A stretch of DNA of 64,000 nt, taken from positions 62,001 through 126,000 of the forward strand of contig VWZL01001366.1 of assembly GCA_013396915.1 (NCBI GenBank). The letters run 5' to 3'. A program made the translations under genes and the position numbers. Source of the DNA: Stercorarius parasiticus (lineage: Eukaryota; Chordata; Aves; Charadriiformes; Stercorariidae). Of the stretch, positions 37,471 to 50,500 are shown one piece after another (within the stretch, counting starts at the first letter, position 1; each line of letters opens with the position of its first letter). The notes under the pieces are model-generated. The model ran no database searches. It worked only from the letters and a program-made list of their open reading frames with translations, and was not told the origin of the DNA.

Positions 37471-38599
37471 TTTAATCTTTGAGCTTGGGGTTTTGTACAA
37501 TGTGAAACATTAACAAATTGTGAATTTAAGCCGTGAGTTTTCTTGTTTCTTCTTGGAGAGAATTAAGTAGATGATAGCAGAAATAGATGGAAAATCTAGT
37601 TCAAAGGCTTTGGCTGTGGATAAGCCTCATTTACTTACGTAAACAAGACCACTGAAACGACCAAAAGTTGGGTGCTTAGTGATTTACTCAAGGTCAGTAT
37701 GTGTTACACCATTATAAATATATCTTATATGAGACCTGCACGCAGGTTGTTATGCTGCAAATGAGCTTGAATGCAGCCAGGTAGTAAGTTGCTGCCCTGA
37801 GCTTTCATCTCCTTTAGGTTTTCCTCCAGTGCCTGGGAAGCCTGTGCAGTATACGTCTGTAGCCAAAGCAACATTGCCTCCTGCAGCGTGACTAGCAGCA
37901 AGACAGAGTCCTTGGGAAACCAAAGGTGGTCTCCATGGAGGTCCCATATCCTACTCTCCTGCTGCATGACTCTAGTAACTTGCCTTCTCCCAGCTTCAGC
38001 CATCTGTTTAACTGGGCTGCAATCCCTTAGTATTTTGCCATTTCCTAATATTATGCTGTTGAACAGTTTCAGTGTTGTTTAAGGAAGGCTTAAGGACACA
38101 GCTCTTAATAGGGTTGTCATTCAAACTGATTATACCATTGCTTTTTAAATTTCTTATGAAGGAATATGTCTTCTCAGCCAGAAATGCGGGCACTGGGCCT
38201 TCTATTCTTGTGCAGGGTTGTCGCTTGTGGCACTAGCATTGAAGATGAATATATCCCCTCCTCACCTCTTTTGCTAAGACCATTTCTATATTCTTTGCTA
38301 ATCAAATGCTTCAGAATTGATATTATTTTTGATCCCTGCTGATTCAACTACAAGAGACACTGAAGAGTGAATATGTTCTAAATATTTATTATTTGCATTT
38401 TTCTTTGATGCAAATAAGGGAGCTTTTTATTTTGAACTCTCCAGTCTCTTATTAGAACGGGCTCCCAAGTTCAAATAATTAAAGGGATATTGTATATCTC
38501 TGAGAAATGAGCTTCAGTAGTGCCATTTAAATGCATGTCTGCACAGTGAGTGCAATTGCTGTTGACAGATGCTCCCTGCTTAGCTGTGAGTGTGTTGGT
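37471..38599. other. Non-coding stretch with possible MIR remnant
   Basis: At about 37670-37705, GCTTAGTGATTTACTCAAGGTCAG resembles a MIR core in complement, but it is short. The minus-strand frame 37725-38003 (92 codons) has no recognised domain. Confidence 0.35.
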
Positions 38600-38718
38600 A
38601 GTCTGGAATGCGATATCCCGCTTTGGGCACTGTACAGTGAGAAGGAGGCAGAGTGCAATGATGATAATCAGAGGTCTTGAAAATCTAATTTACAAGGAAA
38701 GTTTGAGTGAAGTGGAGT
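38600..38718 (+). mobile_element. Fossil L3/CR1-clade LINE fragment
   Basis: The plus strand reads RRRQSAMMIIRGLENLIYKE between about 38640 and 38700. This matches the CR1/L3 reverse-transcriptase end ([22 protein letters not shown]) with the same spacing. The preceding CTGGAATGC, then CGCTTTGGGCAC, fits the upstream part of the same block. Divergence from the CR1 at 4.2 kb is much greater, so this is an ancient copy. Confidence 0.7.
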
Positions 38719-38856
38719 CATTAGCCAAATGTGCAAATGTGTTAGGAAAGACAAGAGTAACTGGTGCTGCCTTGCACAAGCATGGTGGACCCTTGTGTTC
38801 TCTTTAGCCTATCTTCCCATTCCCTCCATCATTTCCCCCATTCTCCTATTACTTCA

Positions 38857-38874
38857 CCCCCCCACCCCCACCCC
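38857..38874 (-). repeat. C-rich run with G-quadruplex potential on minus strand
   Basis: C7, A, C5, A, C4 gives four G-triplets with one-base loops on the minus strand. A short CA run follows. Confidence 0.7.
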
Positions 38875-41800
38875 TAACACACACAGCTCTTCAACATTTC
38901 AGGGAGAATTTGTGCAGAGAGCTTCTCGTTATTAAGCTTGTAAAGAGCTGGTCAGAAAAATTTAAGTTCTTTCATTATGATAATATTTCATGCAAACTGA
39001 TTTGTAAGGCAAGAGTGGATGGCACTTTAGTGGGTGGCATTTGGGAAGAGAATTCTCTTCAGCCTTTATCACGGCTCCTTTTTGCAGCTGTATTTCCTGG
39101 TACAGTGCCTGAATACCTGCATTGCTTTCTGAAATGAGGAGGAACAACTCTCCTGGAGCTCTTGGTCCAGGAGCAAGTTCTCTGTGCTCTGTTTTTATTC
39201 CATCCAGAGGTCCATTGTTCCTAGAGGCATCTGAAATGTGCCACTGAAAATCTAATGGGAAAGACCCACTTCAGTAAAGATTAATTAAAGGGGAGTAATT
39301 NCCCCAAAACCCCAACAGATAATGTTATTTTGGATGGCAGCTTCCTAAATGGCTAAGAATGTGCCTATGGGAAGATCCTGAACTTATTGGATAGTTGAAG
39401 ATAAATAGGGGTTTGAGCACCGTAGTAATTTTGTTTGGATTTTACTTTAGCCTTTTCTTACCACTAAAAGAAGAAGACATGTACAATGCTAAAAATGTGT
39501 GTCTACTGCTAAACAAATCCTTTTGCACATACAAAAAATGAGTACACAGAGTCTGTGTTTTGCCAATGGATTCAGTAACATACAATGAATAAGGTTGGAG
39601 AACACGTAAATGACAAACTCTTGATAAAAAATGGTAAACTGCAAAGTCTTTTTATGCTAGCTAGAGCTGCAGTAGACTACCGTATCTTCCTTTAAAAGAT
39701 GATGGATATTGGACGCTAACAAATGCATCAAATACCATCAAAGTTATGTAGGTAGATAGGTAGTATCTTGTCAAAAGTGCTCAAAGTAATGTTCAGATTC
39801 TCTCCTGTGATGTGAACTGGGGAGTTTGTAGGGCAGAATTTGTCTCCTAACATGGTGAAAAACAGTTGTCCATTTCCTCTTGAGCAAGTAGGTATCTTAC
39901 TCATTAAGCGCTGATTGTTTGCCTCAATGCTCTACAAGGCAACCTTACAGCCCCTGTCTGCCAGGAAGCTCTCAAACTGGAAAGCAAATGTAGGCTGGAG
40001 ACAAAATACACAGGGACATCCAAAACAAGTCTGTTAGAGCAAATAGCAAACATCAACAAAAATAGATGGAGTAAGGGAGAAGAAAGCATGTTGGAGATGT
40101 TTAAAGAAAATGAAGAAAATTCCAGTTTGTGGTGTTCTGCATACTCCTGAAAAAAAGAAAACACAACTGTGTGGAACACAGGAAAGAAGGTACTAAAGTA
40201 AAACAAGAATATAATTTGTGATGGAGTAAAACCGACGTGGTCTGAAAATATAGCAAGGATATGGGCAAGGTAAGGATTCTAGAAAGCAAATTTACGTAGA
40301 AGTAGGTTTCCATAATACATCCAAAAATACTAGGAACTGTGAGGATACTGAGTAGAAGGTGTGCACTAAAATCATGCTTACTAGATAGTGTTTTTAAAGG
40401 CATATGGAACTCTTTAGAGCTAAAGACGCATCTAGATAACATTAAAAGATGACCTACTGATCACCATGGTTCCTGGTCCATAGTTGGAGGTAAATTTGAT
40501 AAAATTCATCTGGTTGCAAATTTATAGTAGTACCACAGTATGTCAAAAAAAATCTTGGAAAAGAGAGTTTCTAGCCAGTGACTACTGATCTTTAAGCAGT
40601 GTAATCCATCTGGGTGCTGTGGGCTTTGAAAATCCACTCTTCTTTTTATCTTCTCAAGTAGAAAAGTTTCTGTTCCCTTGGGTTTGGTTTAAAAACAGAC
40701 AGAAAAAAAAAAAGAAAAAACCCAAACCCACAAATCTTTGCACACATTGGAAACGGACAACTTCTCTTTCTGCAGCATTTATCCCATCCACTTTTAAGTT
40801 GTAGAGGAGAGCATAGTTGCCTATTTTGTTCCATAAACTGATCCCTTATCAGCCACAGTCCTCCCGAGTTTTTCCAGGGTGTACCTTCAGCTTTTTACTG
40901 CTAAATTCAACACATTTTTTTTGCAGGTTTTAGACAATGCATTTGATGTTGTCTGTACCATGGTCTTTTCTGGTGTGTGGTTGATCTGCTGAGGTGCTGA
41001 AGAACATCTATTTGAACACCTCAAAGATTATAAATGAGGTCGAAACAATGATAGGACCAATATAGGAATTACTGGCCTTTCTGCTGTCCTTCCATGCTGG
41101 GCTTGTATTTCACTCAAAGTATTATTCATCTTCTGAGCACAAAACAGCTGACTTTTGTGGTAAACAGTTATTTTTATATTCATTTTAAAAATTAAGAAAC
41201 TGGTGAGAAGAATTGTTATTGCCAAAAATCCCACAGAGGATCACTATCAAAGGAATCAGAATTTAGAAATCGGAGCTTGCAGTGGGAATTGAAGGAAACT
41301 CCACAAGTGTAACTCTACAATAGATGTCAGACTTGTGATGAGATTGTGGAAATTGAGGAGCAGAAAAGGAAACAAATAGGGGTCTGTTGTGACCTGAAGT
41401 TATCAAAAAGAGAGGAGGAAGGTACACCACAAGGAGGTGGATAATCCTGGGTAAGATTTCAGTGCTTTCAGAGCCTACACAAATCAAATCTCTGTGGTCT
41501 CTGATGTTTTGCCTGTTACAAACAAGTGCAACATCCAAGCTGAGAAATCTATGTTGAAAAATATGGTTTAAACTGAAATAACTTGGGAGAGTGCATTCGT
41601 GCGTAATGAGACAGTAAGCAGTGAGGAATCTATGATGCAGTCTAGAAAGTGAACTCAGGTTTCGTGGTAGCATGGGAGACTGCTGGTGTACAGCTATCAG
41701 ACCAGAAAAACTGATGGATGAAATTTGAAGCGAGAGTGCTGCTTTGCTGCATCTGTGAAGTGGCATTTCCGGAAAACAATATCAAACAAGATTTTTGGTG

Positions 41801-44800
41801 CAGAGAAGATCAAATACGCTTTTTTTTCCCCAAATTTCAAGTTAAATGTCAATATTGCTTGCACATACACAATTTTTTAAATGTTCTGGAATGAATCATG
41901 TGTCATCTCACAGAACATCTTCTAGCCAGACCAAAGTTGCTTTCCTCCTTATACACAACATCGGTAATGAGGCACGACTGAGAACAGGAAAACCCAGCTT
42001 TCAATGGGAATTACAGGAAATACTTGAAAAAAAATTTACAAAACAGAAGGGAAAATGGCCTTTGAGAAGGAAAAGCATCAGGGCCCATTATACTAGAATT
42101 TCAGTACTAGTTCAGCAGTTTTCTGTTTATTTTCCAGTCATGTATGCTCCTTTCTGTTTTTCTTCTTGATAGCTATACATACTTAAAGCCTTGCAGTTAA
42201 AACAAGAAAACAGACCGAATTTTTTGTTCTGTTGACTCTGTAACAACTGATATCTTCTCAGCAGTTTAATGTGATATCACAAAAGTTAGAAAAATGGACT
42301 ATATAAGATCAAGTGCACCATACCCTGGTGGAAAATATGCCAGAATAAAGTTCAAAGGTTTTATTTCCAACTTGTACTTGAAAAGAAATTAGGAAAGAAT
42401 AGTAGTCTTGTTATATAGATGTCTTTTCATTTATTTGGGTCCACTGGTGGTGAAACACTTCAGTTTTTACTTCTGAGAACACTAAAGTGGTGACAAAGTG
42501 ATTTTCACCACCTTATTAACAACAAGCAAACAAAAATCATAACTGAAGCTCAAATGGAATTCAGCCTGAAATTAAGAATTCAGTTTTGAAATAAAAGCTG
42601 TCCATGATGGGTTTCCCATGATTTTTTTTTTTTTCCTGTTTTCCTCTGTCACTTACTAGTTTAGCTAATGCACTTTCTTCTTCAGTAGTTTTCCTTAGAG
42701 TTCTTCCTTCAAAAGCACAGGGCACTCAGTATGCTGCCATATAGGCCTGTCACACTAGAAAGATGTGTAGGTATTACACATGGCTTACTTCCATCGGCTA
42801 CATCTTCACTTTGAAATCCACTTGGGAAGCTGCTTTTCTGGATTTTGAAACTCTCCAGTCCTCACTGTAATACCACTTTGGAGAGTCTTGGTTTTGTCCC
42901 AGAGTCACTTCTGCTTTCACCTTGGTCAGTTCTGCTCAGCCCCTTCCTATTGCTCATTCCCAGTGTTGCTGCTGTCTCTTCTTCCTTGTTGGAAACGCGG
43001 GGTAACCTTTGTATCACTCATTCACTGGACACTTGTCTGCTTGTTTACTAGCCTTTGATTTTTTCGTAAAGCTTTTGCTAATACTGGTTATGAGCCGTAG
43101 TGTTTAAAAAAAAACCCAAACAAACAGGTGGCATCATGTTGCAAGGTTCCTCTCTTCAATTAAAGTTATTCCAAGTTTATATTTATGCAGGTGATCAAAT
43201 GAGATCCTTGTGTGCTTTTCCTACAGTGCAACACTTTAGCCCTGCTGGGTCTGCCTTTACCCATGCAGCACAGTATTTCCTAACAGTTTGCATTAATTCC
43301 TTACTCATAGTTCAGTTGTAGGTTCTGAAGAATTTCCGGTGGTTTCTAAGGTAGAGTCCACTTACAGTGCCCTCAGTGGAGACAGACACAAGTAGAAATT
43401 AATAATCATTCATCGGAATCCTTTGATTCTGTGGATTTCTCAGGCATCCGTTCTGGGAGACTTTGAGGGTTATTTCCATCATCTAATGTAAAAAGACAGT
43501 TCAGAAAAAAAAAAAAGCAGTTGGAATTTCCCTCTGGAAATGGGATGGAAACAGGCATGGAAATGTGTTGTCTTAACTGAGGTAAGTTAAGTAGCAGAAG
43601 TCAAGCAAGAGGGAAATCATTGCCCTTTGTTTTGAGCTCTTGTAGTGTGGGTTATTCAGTTTGAGGAAAATTAGAGGAGGATTCTCATAACTGGTCTGAA
43701 GCAAACTTCAGAATTCCCACCTCGCTCTCTTCTCCAAGCTTTGAAGTAGTGCCCAGTCTTCTTATGCTTTGAAATCTGCATCACTTTTTCATTACGGATG
43801 GTGCCGTGTGACTCCAAACAATGATCCTTCTGTACTTTAAGCTGGGAAGAACAAATTCTGTTTCACAGAAAGCATATTGCCCTGTGATACTTGCTGAAAG
43901 TTTTTATGTGGCAAAATTCTCACTAATGTATCTGGAGATTAATTTTACTCAGTTTTATTCCTGGAGACCAACACTTAAATCATTATAGCTTTTATTAAGA
44001 AAATGTCAATATCATATCTGAAGGACTAAGCTAAATATAGAAGTTGGCTGGTGCCTTTATTCAGTGCAGTGCTTATAAGAAAGTTGCAAAGGCTGCCATT
44101 TTTGTGGGAGTTTGTATCAAAAAATGACCTAAGCATATAAAATAAGAAAGTTGAAAAGGAGATTGTACTCAAAGGATTGTCCTTTGCTCTTCATACAGTA
44201 CTTAAAGTTCATTCCTGCTTTTTTCTGCTCATTATGAATACACAAACGGCATCCTGCAAAACCTACTGTAATGCATTATTCGAAATGCCAGTCAGATAAT
44301 ATATGAAGAAATCTATTACACATCAGACAGTATGACTGGAGGTGTAAAACAGCCATGGTCTGAAATGCCCTTGTGTAGCTGAAGAATGGTATTTCACAGC
44401 AAGTTGGCCTCATCAGAAGCTGTGAGCACAAGTATTTACAATATCTTTAGATAGCATCTCTCTCTAGGCACAATGATTCTCTGTTTCTTTGAAACAAGCT
44501 GTCATATTACTTGGAAAGAATTATCTAGTATTTCATTACTGTGATATGAAAAATGTATTTAAAGAAGCAATTTTTCTTTACGTCTGCAGGTGGAACGTGA
44601 AGCCAAACAAAACTCTGACAGGTGCAGGTTGGGGTAAAAAATACATTATAAACTACAGTTGCAAAATGATAAAGCAAACCATACAAAAATGTGGAAGTTG
44701 CAGGTAAACTGTATTCTTGGAAAATGATGAGTGAGGTCTATAAATCTTTTGCTTCAGCAGTGCATCCTTGATTTTGTTTCAAAAAAGTCAGTGTTTTTGA

Positions 44801-45519
44801 GTTGGTTTAAAATAATAGATATCCTGACCTTATCATATGGACCGTTTGTTGGAAGTAAAAACAGCACACGTTTTGGGAGTTCGATTTTTACATTACAATG
44901 TCATGCTCTGTAAGATGACTTTCAAGATATGGAGCCCTTATAGTCACAGGTATAGTAACTGTGTGATAGGGCAGTAGATAGAATTGTAGCTGTACTATAC
45001 TAAGTTTTAATAAATCCTATAGCAATAATGAAAACTGATCTGCTCTTTCATGGTTAAACATGGTTCTGGCATTTCAGTATGTTGAGAAGTATTGGCTTCA
45101 CAGGCAGCCATGTGGTTTTAATTCAGCAGTCTTAATTACAGGAAATTTAATGATAATGAATTGTAACAAAGAATAAAATAAAAAGGAAAAAAAGACAAAA
45201 GAGAACTTAGTTTCCATCCAAAGGAAAGAAACATTTTGGTTATAAATTGGTGCCTTTACATTGGAAAATTCATTTGTTGTACTTAAAGCATATATGCTAA
45301 CTGTTAGCAGTTGTCCTTTATTTCGTTTTTTTGGGGGGTTGGTTTTTTTTTTAATTTATTTTTGTTTATTTCTTCTTTGGTTTCCCTTTTATGGCTACAA
45401 ATATCTATTTAATAATTGGAAAAACATTAAGTTAACGCATCAGGAAGGCAACTGGTGTCTTCAGAGTTTGGTTAACAGGATATCAGATTTCGTCACTGCT
45501 ATAAAGTGTGGCGATAAAC
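38875..45519. other. AT-rich non-coding stretch
   Basis: No gene recognised. The longest frame, minus 41263-41766 (167 codons), is rich in Ser, His and Leu and shows no domain, splice context or homologous neighbour. A single N is at 39301. GTAGGTAGATAGGTAG at about 39748 is a short GTAG repeat. Confidence 0.45.
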
Positions 45520-45595
45520 TTAGGCAAAATTTTGGCCCTGTTGAATGAGAGTTTTGCCATTGTCTTCAGTAGAATCAGAATTTAATTGCTGGGGT
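45520..45595. repeat. Possible dispersed sauropsid short repeat
   Basis: TTTTGGCCCTGTTGAATGAGAG, then TTTTGCCATTGTCTTCAGT, then AGAATCAGAATTTAA follows the pattern of a quasi-palindromic short repeat common in reptile genomes (GGCCC, CATTGAAGTCAATG, AGTTTTGCCATTGACTTCA). The identification comes from memory of the pattern. Confidence 0.35.
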
Positions 45596-46727
45596 GTGAT
45601 AAGCAAAAGTCTGAGTCAGAGTCTGTGGCAAGCAGGGGAAAGATGCCTGTTTGGTTTGCCTTGGCAGAGGGCGAAGTCATCTCCTGATGGCTGCTCCGTT
45701 GCCCATGTTTAGACTGAAACGTTCCTAGTCCGTGTGTCTGTATCATAGAGGGATCCAACCTCTGCAGCTCATACCTTACTCAGCAGGCTATCTGATGGCT
45801 GAACAGGCAGAAAGGTACGTAGTCTTTTGGGTTTTTTTTCTTTTGTTTTCCACAAGTGCTGGAAAGACACTTTGGAAGAGTTGCTGCTGCTGTGCGCTCT
45901 TTGCTTTAACTTTTAGTAAATAAGACTCTTCAGTCTCCCAGTTTTGTAAGATGTCAAAGAATGAAATAACAAAGAAACAAATGTTCAGCATTTGGCACCA
46001 AATTAAACATAAGGATGATAAAGCGTAGGCTCCTAAGCTTGGAAAGCCGGCCAGTTAAAATACCAAATGATCCAATTACAAATAAAAGACAAATTCATAT
46101 TATTGTTGGGGAACTGGTGAGGTTATTTGTTCATGGTAATTCATTGAGTGAAGGAGTTTAATGGCCAACAGCAGCAGCAGCTTACATTAGATGGATTTCA
46201 TTCAAAATTATTCTTGATGTGGACTATAATCGATTGAATTCATTTTGAAATTGACTCAAAATTCCTTTAAATTCAGTGTAATTATGCTTTCAGTTTAAGA
46301 GGTGTTTCTTCATAGCCCTTCTTATGAAAAGTTCAGTAGTGGCAAAGATGATGTTAGAAACTTAAAATGTTTATTTATTTTTACTTTCAATGCAGTAGTA
46401 TTTTAAAACCTATTTTGTAGTCCACAGTGTTGTTTAAAGAACAAAAGTAAACTCAGTGCTTAAGTTCCTTGAAATTTAAAAATTAAAATCTAGTATTTTT
46501 AAACCCTAAGGATTTACGCTGGATGTCACTCAGTCATTTCTGGTTTCTCTGTACATACTTATGAGCAAAGATCAGGACACTAAGATAGTAAAAAGTTTCT
46601 GCCATCTTTTCTTTAACTTAGTACGTTTTCATTAGTTTCCTTATCTTGTTGTTCTTGGTGTTGTGCCCCCAACTACACGCTAAAAATTAACTGGAAAGGT
46701 AGGAAGGCATGTTTATAAGCTAATGAA
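45596..46727. other. Non-coding stretch, nothing recognised
   Basis: AT-rich, no gene or repeat family seen. A short CAGCAGCAGCAG lies near 46168. Confidence 0.45.
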
Positions 46728-46905
46728 CTGGGGGGATGGTCAACACTGAAACATGATGCCCAGAGAGGCTGTGGAGTCTCCATCCTTGGAGATATTTAAA
46801 ACCCAACTGCACATGGCCAACTCCGCTGACTCTGCTCTGAGCAGAGTTGGCCCAGGCAATCTCCAGGGGTGCCTTCCTGCCTCAGTCTTCTGTGTGAGGC
46901 TATAA
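46728..46905 (+). mobile_element. CR1 LINE 3' end, old copy
   Basis: TGCCCAGAGAGGCTGTGGAGTCTCCATCCTTGGAGATATTTAAAACCC-type sequence, then GAGCAGAGTTGG, then CAATCTCCAGGGGTGCCTTCC, is the characteristic CR1 3' untranslated region in plus orientation. The octamer tail has decayed to TTCTGTGTGAGG. There is no ORF2 sequence upstream, so the copy is severely 5'-truncated. Confidence 0.88.
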
Positions 46906-47379
46906 TATGGTCTTGGCCAATGTAAGAACTTTAAAAACTATAGGTTATTTTAAACTAAAAATCTTGCAGAAACACAAATTAACCAGATTCTGAAATGGTA
47001 TTATTTGCACTTCCACGATGTGAAATATATAGATAATAAGTATTTAGGGTAGTATATAAAACCATTCTTAAGCTAGAAGTTGGTAACTCTGCCAAATTAA
47101 AAATCAAAGTATTTTTTTATTGTCATCATAAAACAGAGGATTCTGAAGGGTAAAACCACAGAAGTTGAAAAAAGCAGAAAATTCACAATGTTAATACCAT
47201 GTTTAAAAACATGTCCTGGGGGCAGGCATTAACTAGCTGAAAAATATGTAAAATAGGAGCTTTTAAAATGCTGAGCTGTGCAAATCATTCATAAGATTGC
47301 TGTATGTTGACTTTGCACCCTTTGTTTTAGTCTTTACTTCTACTGAAAATGTGTGTTCCCCTTGAAGCTGCCCCAGTCT

Positions 47380-47625
47380 TTGAGGAACTTTGCTCTGCCC
47401 CTGATTCTGAAACCTTGACAGTACGTATTTGCGTGCATCTTGGTCAGCTAAAGACTTCAGTGGAGTTTAGTGTGCAGAATGGTGGTGTCACTAACATATT
47501 TATTTCTTGTACTCTGATGGTACTCACAGGGTGAGCCCAGAGCCCCTCACTGTGCTGGGTGCTACACCGCACACAGCAGGGACATTGAATGCCCAGGGAG
47601 CCTCTCCCCAAGCGCACAATCAGGG
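47380..47625. repeat. Probable ancient dispersed repeat
   Basis: GACTTCAGTGGAGTTTAG followed by AGAGCCCCTCACTGTGCTGGGTGCTACACCGCACACAG-type sequence resembles the CATTGACTTCAATGG and GCCCCATTGTGCTAGGCGCTGTAC motifs found in LINE-derived repeats of reptiles. Divergence is high. Confidence 0.35.
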
Positions 47626-50029
47626 TGTACTCCACCATAGTCTCTGTGTATGATACTAGTATCCTCCACCTTCTCCCAGCTTTCTAAGGGGCATTTTGGG
47701 GAACATCTTTCTTCATTTTAATGATCATTTTGTAGGGAAAAAGTTCTTGAAAGTAAAAGGGACACGCAAGAGAGGAAAAAAAGGAAATGGTGGTATGACC
47801 ACATTTGGAGCATCAGAATGAGCAGGTGGAGAAGTGTGGCTAATGCCTAACATTTGGTCAGTGTATTTGCATGCCAAAAACTGTTTTAAAAAAGATTAAT
47901 AGTTGTTATGATAATGCAAAAAGCACGGGGTTTTCTTTCTTTTTTTTTTTTTTTTCCTAATTTCTAGGCAGCATATGCCAATAGTTTTGTGAGGAGATCT
48001 GGCTTCTAAAATGGTGCCCTTTTGGCTGCATCATTACCTAATGTCCTCTTCAGTAAACAAAGCAAAAATGAATTTATAAGCAGTTCTTTTACCTTTAAAT
48101 TAGCATTGCATTTTTAGTATCTGTTTATTTACCTTTGTAAAAAAAGTACTTCTTTTTTTTCTGAGTGGTAGTTTAAAACAATAAACAGAAACTGGATAAC
48201 ATGCATGGACATGCTTTAATATATTCATGAGTGATCAAAATACAGTACAGAAATCACATATGCTGCTCTGCTGCAACTTTCAAGGTTCAATCCATCATTC
48301 TGGAACCCAGGGGGCTGAGATTTGACATCCTGCCTAGAAACCATACTTCAGATTGGCTGGAACCGTGCCATCTTATGTTCAGGTTAAAAGAGCAGCTGTA
48401 ATTTGTCTGGGTAGCACTTTAACTATGCACAGCAAATCATAAAACCCATTTTCAGTAATAAACTTGAAGATGAAATAGGTCCATTTGCTTCATTTCCTGA
48501 TCCGTACAAGATTTTCATCATTTTGATACCAAACCACTTGGAGTTTGATCTTATAATGATGTAGATTTCTGTAACAATCTTTCTCAGATTAGCAGTTTTA
48601 TTTAGCATATATATACTATGTAGGAGATTTCTTTCTGGCATTTGGTGGAAGTCTTTTTCTATTGTTCTTTGAAACTGAAAATATGAGAATAATTTCGTAG
48701 TAGGAGTTAAGTTTATATGTGATTGCCACAACAAATAAAACCTGATTGTAGTCTTTTTCAACTGTAAATATCAGATGTGAAAATACGCTATCCAGTTCTT
48801 TCCCCCCCCCCCTTTTTGTCTTAGGATGGCTTGCTTGCAAGGGAGTAGAAAATGCAAATATTTCCAGCAACTCAATGAAGACATTTTAAGACTATATGTA
48901 AATATGTTCTTTATTTAGGGGTTTGATTTGTGACAATTTTAGATTTCATTTAGATTTTGCGTGCACCCTTGTTTGCAAGTGTGACTTTGCCTGATCTTGG
49001 GAGTGTTAAGTTTTCTGTGTAACTTAGTAACCCAAGGGAGCTCCTAGGATGGACTTTCCTCCAAGGGATGTGCCAGTGAGTCTACCTGTGGGGAGCATGA
49101 CCAGAGGCAGCCACATTCACGTGTGCACGGAGGCTGTAGGCTTCATTTCAACTCCTTTCGGATGTTGCACAACTGGCTTTCTTCTAATACAAGTCTGCAG
49201 AATTTTTGCATGAAATCAGGCCCGTACACTGCAAGGAACAACTTAAAATGTCATTCTAGTTCAGTAGACAACTAATGGCTTAACCATTAAATAGCCTAGC
49301 CAGATGCCCTGAATCCATAGCGTGTTTACTTCAGTAACCTTCTGCCAAGTGCCAGATCCCTAGTTTTTCTTTTTCACAGAGACATTTCCCTATCTGTGCT
49401 GCTGCTAGGACCTCTTTCTTTCAGCTCCACAGGCCTCACCCTTTTTTTTGGCGTGTTTTCTACTCTTAAAGTTTGCCAAGCCAAAAGGAAAACCCTGTGC
49501 CAGTGTTCCTAACCCCTGTCCCCCATTTTTGAGTTGAGGGGTTACATTCGCAAGATACATCTTGCGCCCCTGTGTGCTGCCCGTGCATCACCACTGTGGC
49601 CAGCACAAGGGAAGGTTCTTTCTCTTACCCTTTCCTCAATACCATAGGGGTTTTTGACACTGTTGGCGAGACAGCTTGTCTGTGTTACTATATTGCTGCA
49701 GCTGAGCCTACCCTACTGAAAATATATTCTTTCAAGATGCTTGTTTCCTTTATATGATTTAGCCCTCTGAAAATGCCTCTGGATTAAGAATTTATGGGAG
49801 TATAGTATACTTGTATTAGACATGTGCTTTGCTGGGGTAGCCTAGCTAGGGAAAATAAAATGTGTTTCTGTATATTCCATCTTCGCCTACCGTAGTTCAG
49901 TGAGAGCAGGCTGCAGGATGGCATTGTGCATCTTGGTGGCCACACAAGCACTTTGTATTCACTGGGGACTTGGAGGTACGACAGCTGCATATAAATATGC
50001 ATAGTTGGAGAGATTCATGATTGCGCCTC
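47626..50029. other. Non-coding stretch
   Basis: No gene recognised. A poly-T run of about 15 lies at 47940-47955 and a C11 run at 48802-48812. The minus frames at 48423-48870 have no known domain. Confidence 0.45.
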
Positions 50030-50500
50030 GTTCCAGGGCTGATTGGCTGTAGTGCTGCCACTGCAAATCAATGAGCATTTTCCTCATCTATCAGCTGCTC
50101 GCTTGCTTGAAAGCAGACAAAATGGTTAAAACACCAACAGCCCACAGAGGGCTCCTGAGTAAGTGAGACTTGTTTGCTACAGCACTCAAAACATTTCCCT
50201 GAATCTACAGTAGCTCTCAGTAGATGAATTTAGCACTCAGCAGATTAATTTAGCTCCCAGTGTGCTGGATTTAGAAAGAAAAACTAATATAGATGAATAC
50301 ATTCTGTTCAGCCAGCATATTTTGTTTTGCAACAATACACATGTCTTATTTGAACTGCAATCTGGTTGGAAAGCGTTTTGCGAATGGTGCATTGGTCATA
50401 AAAATGAGTCATGCTTGCTCATTTTTTAACAAGCTCTCATCTAGCGCAGATTAAGGAAGAAGGTATTGAGCAATTCACTGGGGAAAGTATTGGAATTTTA
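50030..50500. promoter_or_regulatory. Enhancer-like stretch
   Basis: Repeat-free sequence of mixed composition with clustered TAAT/ATTA cores, CAGCTG-type E-box near 50094, TGAGTCA at 50405-50411 and the 20-bp triple repeat at 50211-50270. The texture is that of a conserved developmental enhancer. Conservation cannot be tested here. Confidence 0.3.
50211..50270. repeat. Three tandem copies of a 20-bp unit
   Basis: Units start TAGCTCTCAG, TAGCACTCAG and TAGCTCCCAG at 50211, 50231 and 50251 with an exact 20-base period. The first two end in GATGAATT and GATTAATT. The third diverges in its second half. The period is about two helical turns, which would place any bound factors on the same DNA face. 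Confidence 0.85.

Noticed and set aside
37725..38003. 92-codon minus-strand frame with a fairly protein-like sequence
   Set aside because: No recognised family and no splice signals at sensible places. Kept only as a note.
41263..41766. Longest non-GC-rich open frame, 167 codons on the minus strand
   Set aside because: No domain, no splice or promoter context, and Ser/His/Leu-rich composition as expected from a chance frame.
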